This document shows positions 63,512-64,000 of a DNA stretch of 64,000 nt, piece by piece. A program made the translations under genes and the position numbers. The notes below the pieces were generated by a model. That model was not told the origin of the DNA. It was given only the letters and a program-made list of their open reading frames with translations, and did no database searches. The stretch's first letter is position 1. Each line of letters opens with the position of its first letter. The stretch is from Brevibacterium sediminis (GTDB lineage Bacteria > Actinomycetota > Actinomycetes > Actinomycetales > Brevibacteriaceae), in the NCBI RefSeq assembly GCF_013623905.1, contig NZ_JABKDD010000005.1:186001-250000 (forward strand), read 5' to 3'.

Positions 63512-64000
63512 ATGACGTCAATGAGACGACCGAGGTGGAAGCCGCTCATCGCGGGCCTCTCGATAAGCCTCCTGCTGCTGAGCGGATGCAATCCCGCACG
63601 CAGCGGAGACCAACAGAAATTCGAACTGCGCTTCGCCCATGTCACCTCGGTGGGCACACCGAAGGGACTGGCCGCAGACTTCTTCGCCGAACAGGTCGAG
63701 AAGAAGTCCGGCGGCCGCATCGAGGTCGAGGTGTTCCCGAACTCGGAACTCTACGGCGATAAGGACGAGATGCAGGCCATCCAGTCCAATGCCGTCCAGG
63801 TCTTGGCCCCGGCGAGCGCGAAGTTCACGACGATCGCACCGAGCCTGCAGGTTCTCGACCTGCCGTTCATCTTCGACGACCCCGACGAGATCCCCGAGGT
63901 CGCCAGTCCCGATACCGAGATCGGCAAGGCCATCTACGCGAACCCCGATCTCGAGGAGAACGGGCTCAAGGTCCTCGGTCTGTGGGATTCGGGCATGAAG
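63512..64000 (+). CDS. TRAP transporter solute-binding protein, DctP family, partial
   Basis: 163 residues visible; runs off the right edge. ATG 63512 is 6 nt after GGAG (ATG 63521 also possible). A lipoprotein signal (LIAGLSISLLLLSGC, lipobox LSGC) is followed by FELRFAHVTSVGTPKGLAAD, FAEQVEKKSGGRIEVEVFPN, SELYGDKDEMQAIQ and LPFIFDD, the DctP fold. Binds a C4-dicarboxylate-like acid for TRAP import; DctQ and DctM are presumably just beyond the window. Regulation through the ATAATGCATTCTT box upstream is likely. Confidence 0.92.
   Translation, partial: MTSMRRPRWKPLIAGLSISLLLLSGCNPARSGDQQKFELRFAHVTSVGTPKGLAADFFAEQVEKKSGGRIEVEVFPNSELYGDKDEMQAIQSNAVQVLAPASAKFTTIAPSLQVLDLPFIFDDPDEIPEVASPDTEIGKAIYANPDLEENGLKVLGLWDSGMK

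Noticed and set aside
1..64000. CRISPR arrays, tRNA or rRNA genes, prophage
   Set aside because: No regularly spaced repeats, no cloverleaf or rRNA-like sequence and no phage structural genes were seen on reading; only the IS110 element is mobile.

Overview
The window is about 64 kb of high-GC DNA with short intergenic gaps, many 4-bp ATGA/GTGA gene overlaps, strong GGAGG-type ribosome sites and frequent GTG starts. This is typical of Actinobacteria. The gene content (copper amine oxidase with an amino-acid permease, several CaiB/BaiF CoA-transferases, MHS-type MFS transporters) fits a heterotrophic Micrococcales genus such as Brevibacterium. The genus is an inference, not read from a marker gene. 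I see no rRNA, tRNA, CRISPR array or phage structural genes.

Regions. 1-0.86 kb: a partial HsdR-N-type nuclease at the left edge. 1.1-9.2 kb: a MatC-type permease divergent from an operon of glyoxylate-type aminotransferase, FAD/Fe-S 2-hydroxyacid dehydrogenase, CoA-transferase and enoyl-CoA hydratase. 9.2-13.3 kb: YdeI-like protein, VOC protein, aspartate ammonia-lyase and a flavin monooxygenase. 13.5-19.8 kb: a LysR regulator divergent from a RidA/DUF1028/M20 hydrolase/MFS/aldehyde dehydrogenase operon. 19.9-25.2 kb: an amine-utilisation module (TetR, permease, copper amine oxidase, His-rich membrane protein) followed by a CHY zinc-finger protein. 25.4-29.6 kb: DUF2891, an overlapping Nudix/HNH pair of visibly lower GC, and an IS110-type element whose transposase carries an in-frame TGA.

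29.6-34.4 kb: a PucR regulator and a tetR-amidase-alpha/beta hydrolase operon. The two enzyme genes are each broken by both a stop codon and a frameshift, while the regulator is intact. 34.7-48.1 kb: a coherent peptide/D-amino-acid salvage locus. It has an oligopeptide ABC transporter (one subunit is a permease-ATPase fusion), a separately encoded solute-binding lipoprotein, an S9 peptidase, an enolase-superfamily N-acylamino-acid racemase/dipeptide epimerase, a GNAT acyltransferase, two penicillin-binding-fold serine hydrolases without export signals, and an N-acyl-D-amino-acid deacylase.

48.2-64 kb: an acyl-CoA catabolic region. A 2-methylfumaryl-CoA isomerase-like CoA-transferase sits next to a mesaconyl-C4-CoA hydratase-like protein. 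Also present are two acyl-CoA dehydrogenases, an acyl-CoA ligase, an alpha/beta hydrolase, an SCP2-like protein, an NTF2-like protein, a second MaoC hydratase, a class I fumarase/mesaconase, a third CoA-transferase, an MFS transporter, TetR and GntR regulators, and the start of a TRAP solute-binding protein. Together these suggest uptake and CoA-dependent breakdown of a C4/C5 dicarboxylic acid through mesaconyl-CoA. The expected citramalyl-CoA lyase is not in the window.

The two most interesting systems are the D-amino-acid/peptide salvage cluster and the mesaconyl-CoA cluster. The most interesting structural features are the nonsense-interrupted IS110 element with a candidate bridge-RNA region, and the decayed amidase/hydrolase pair.
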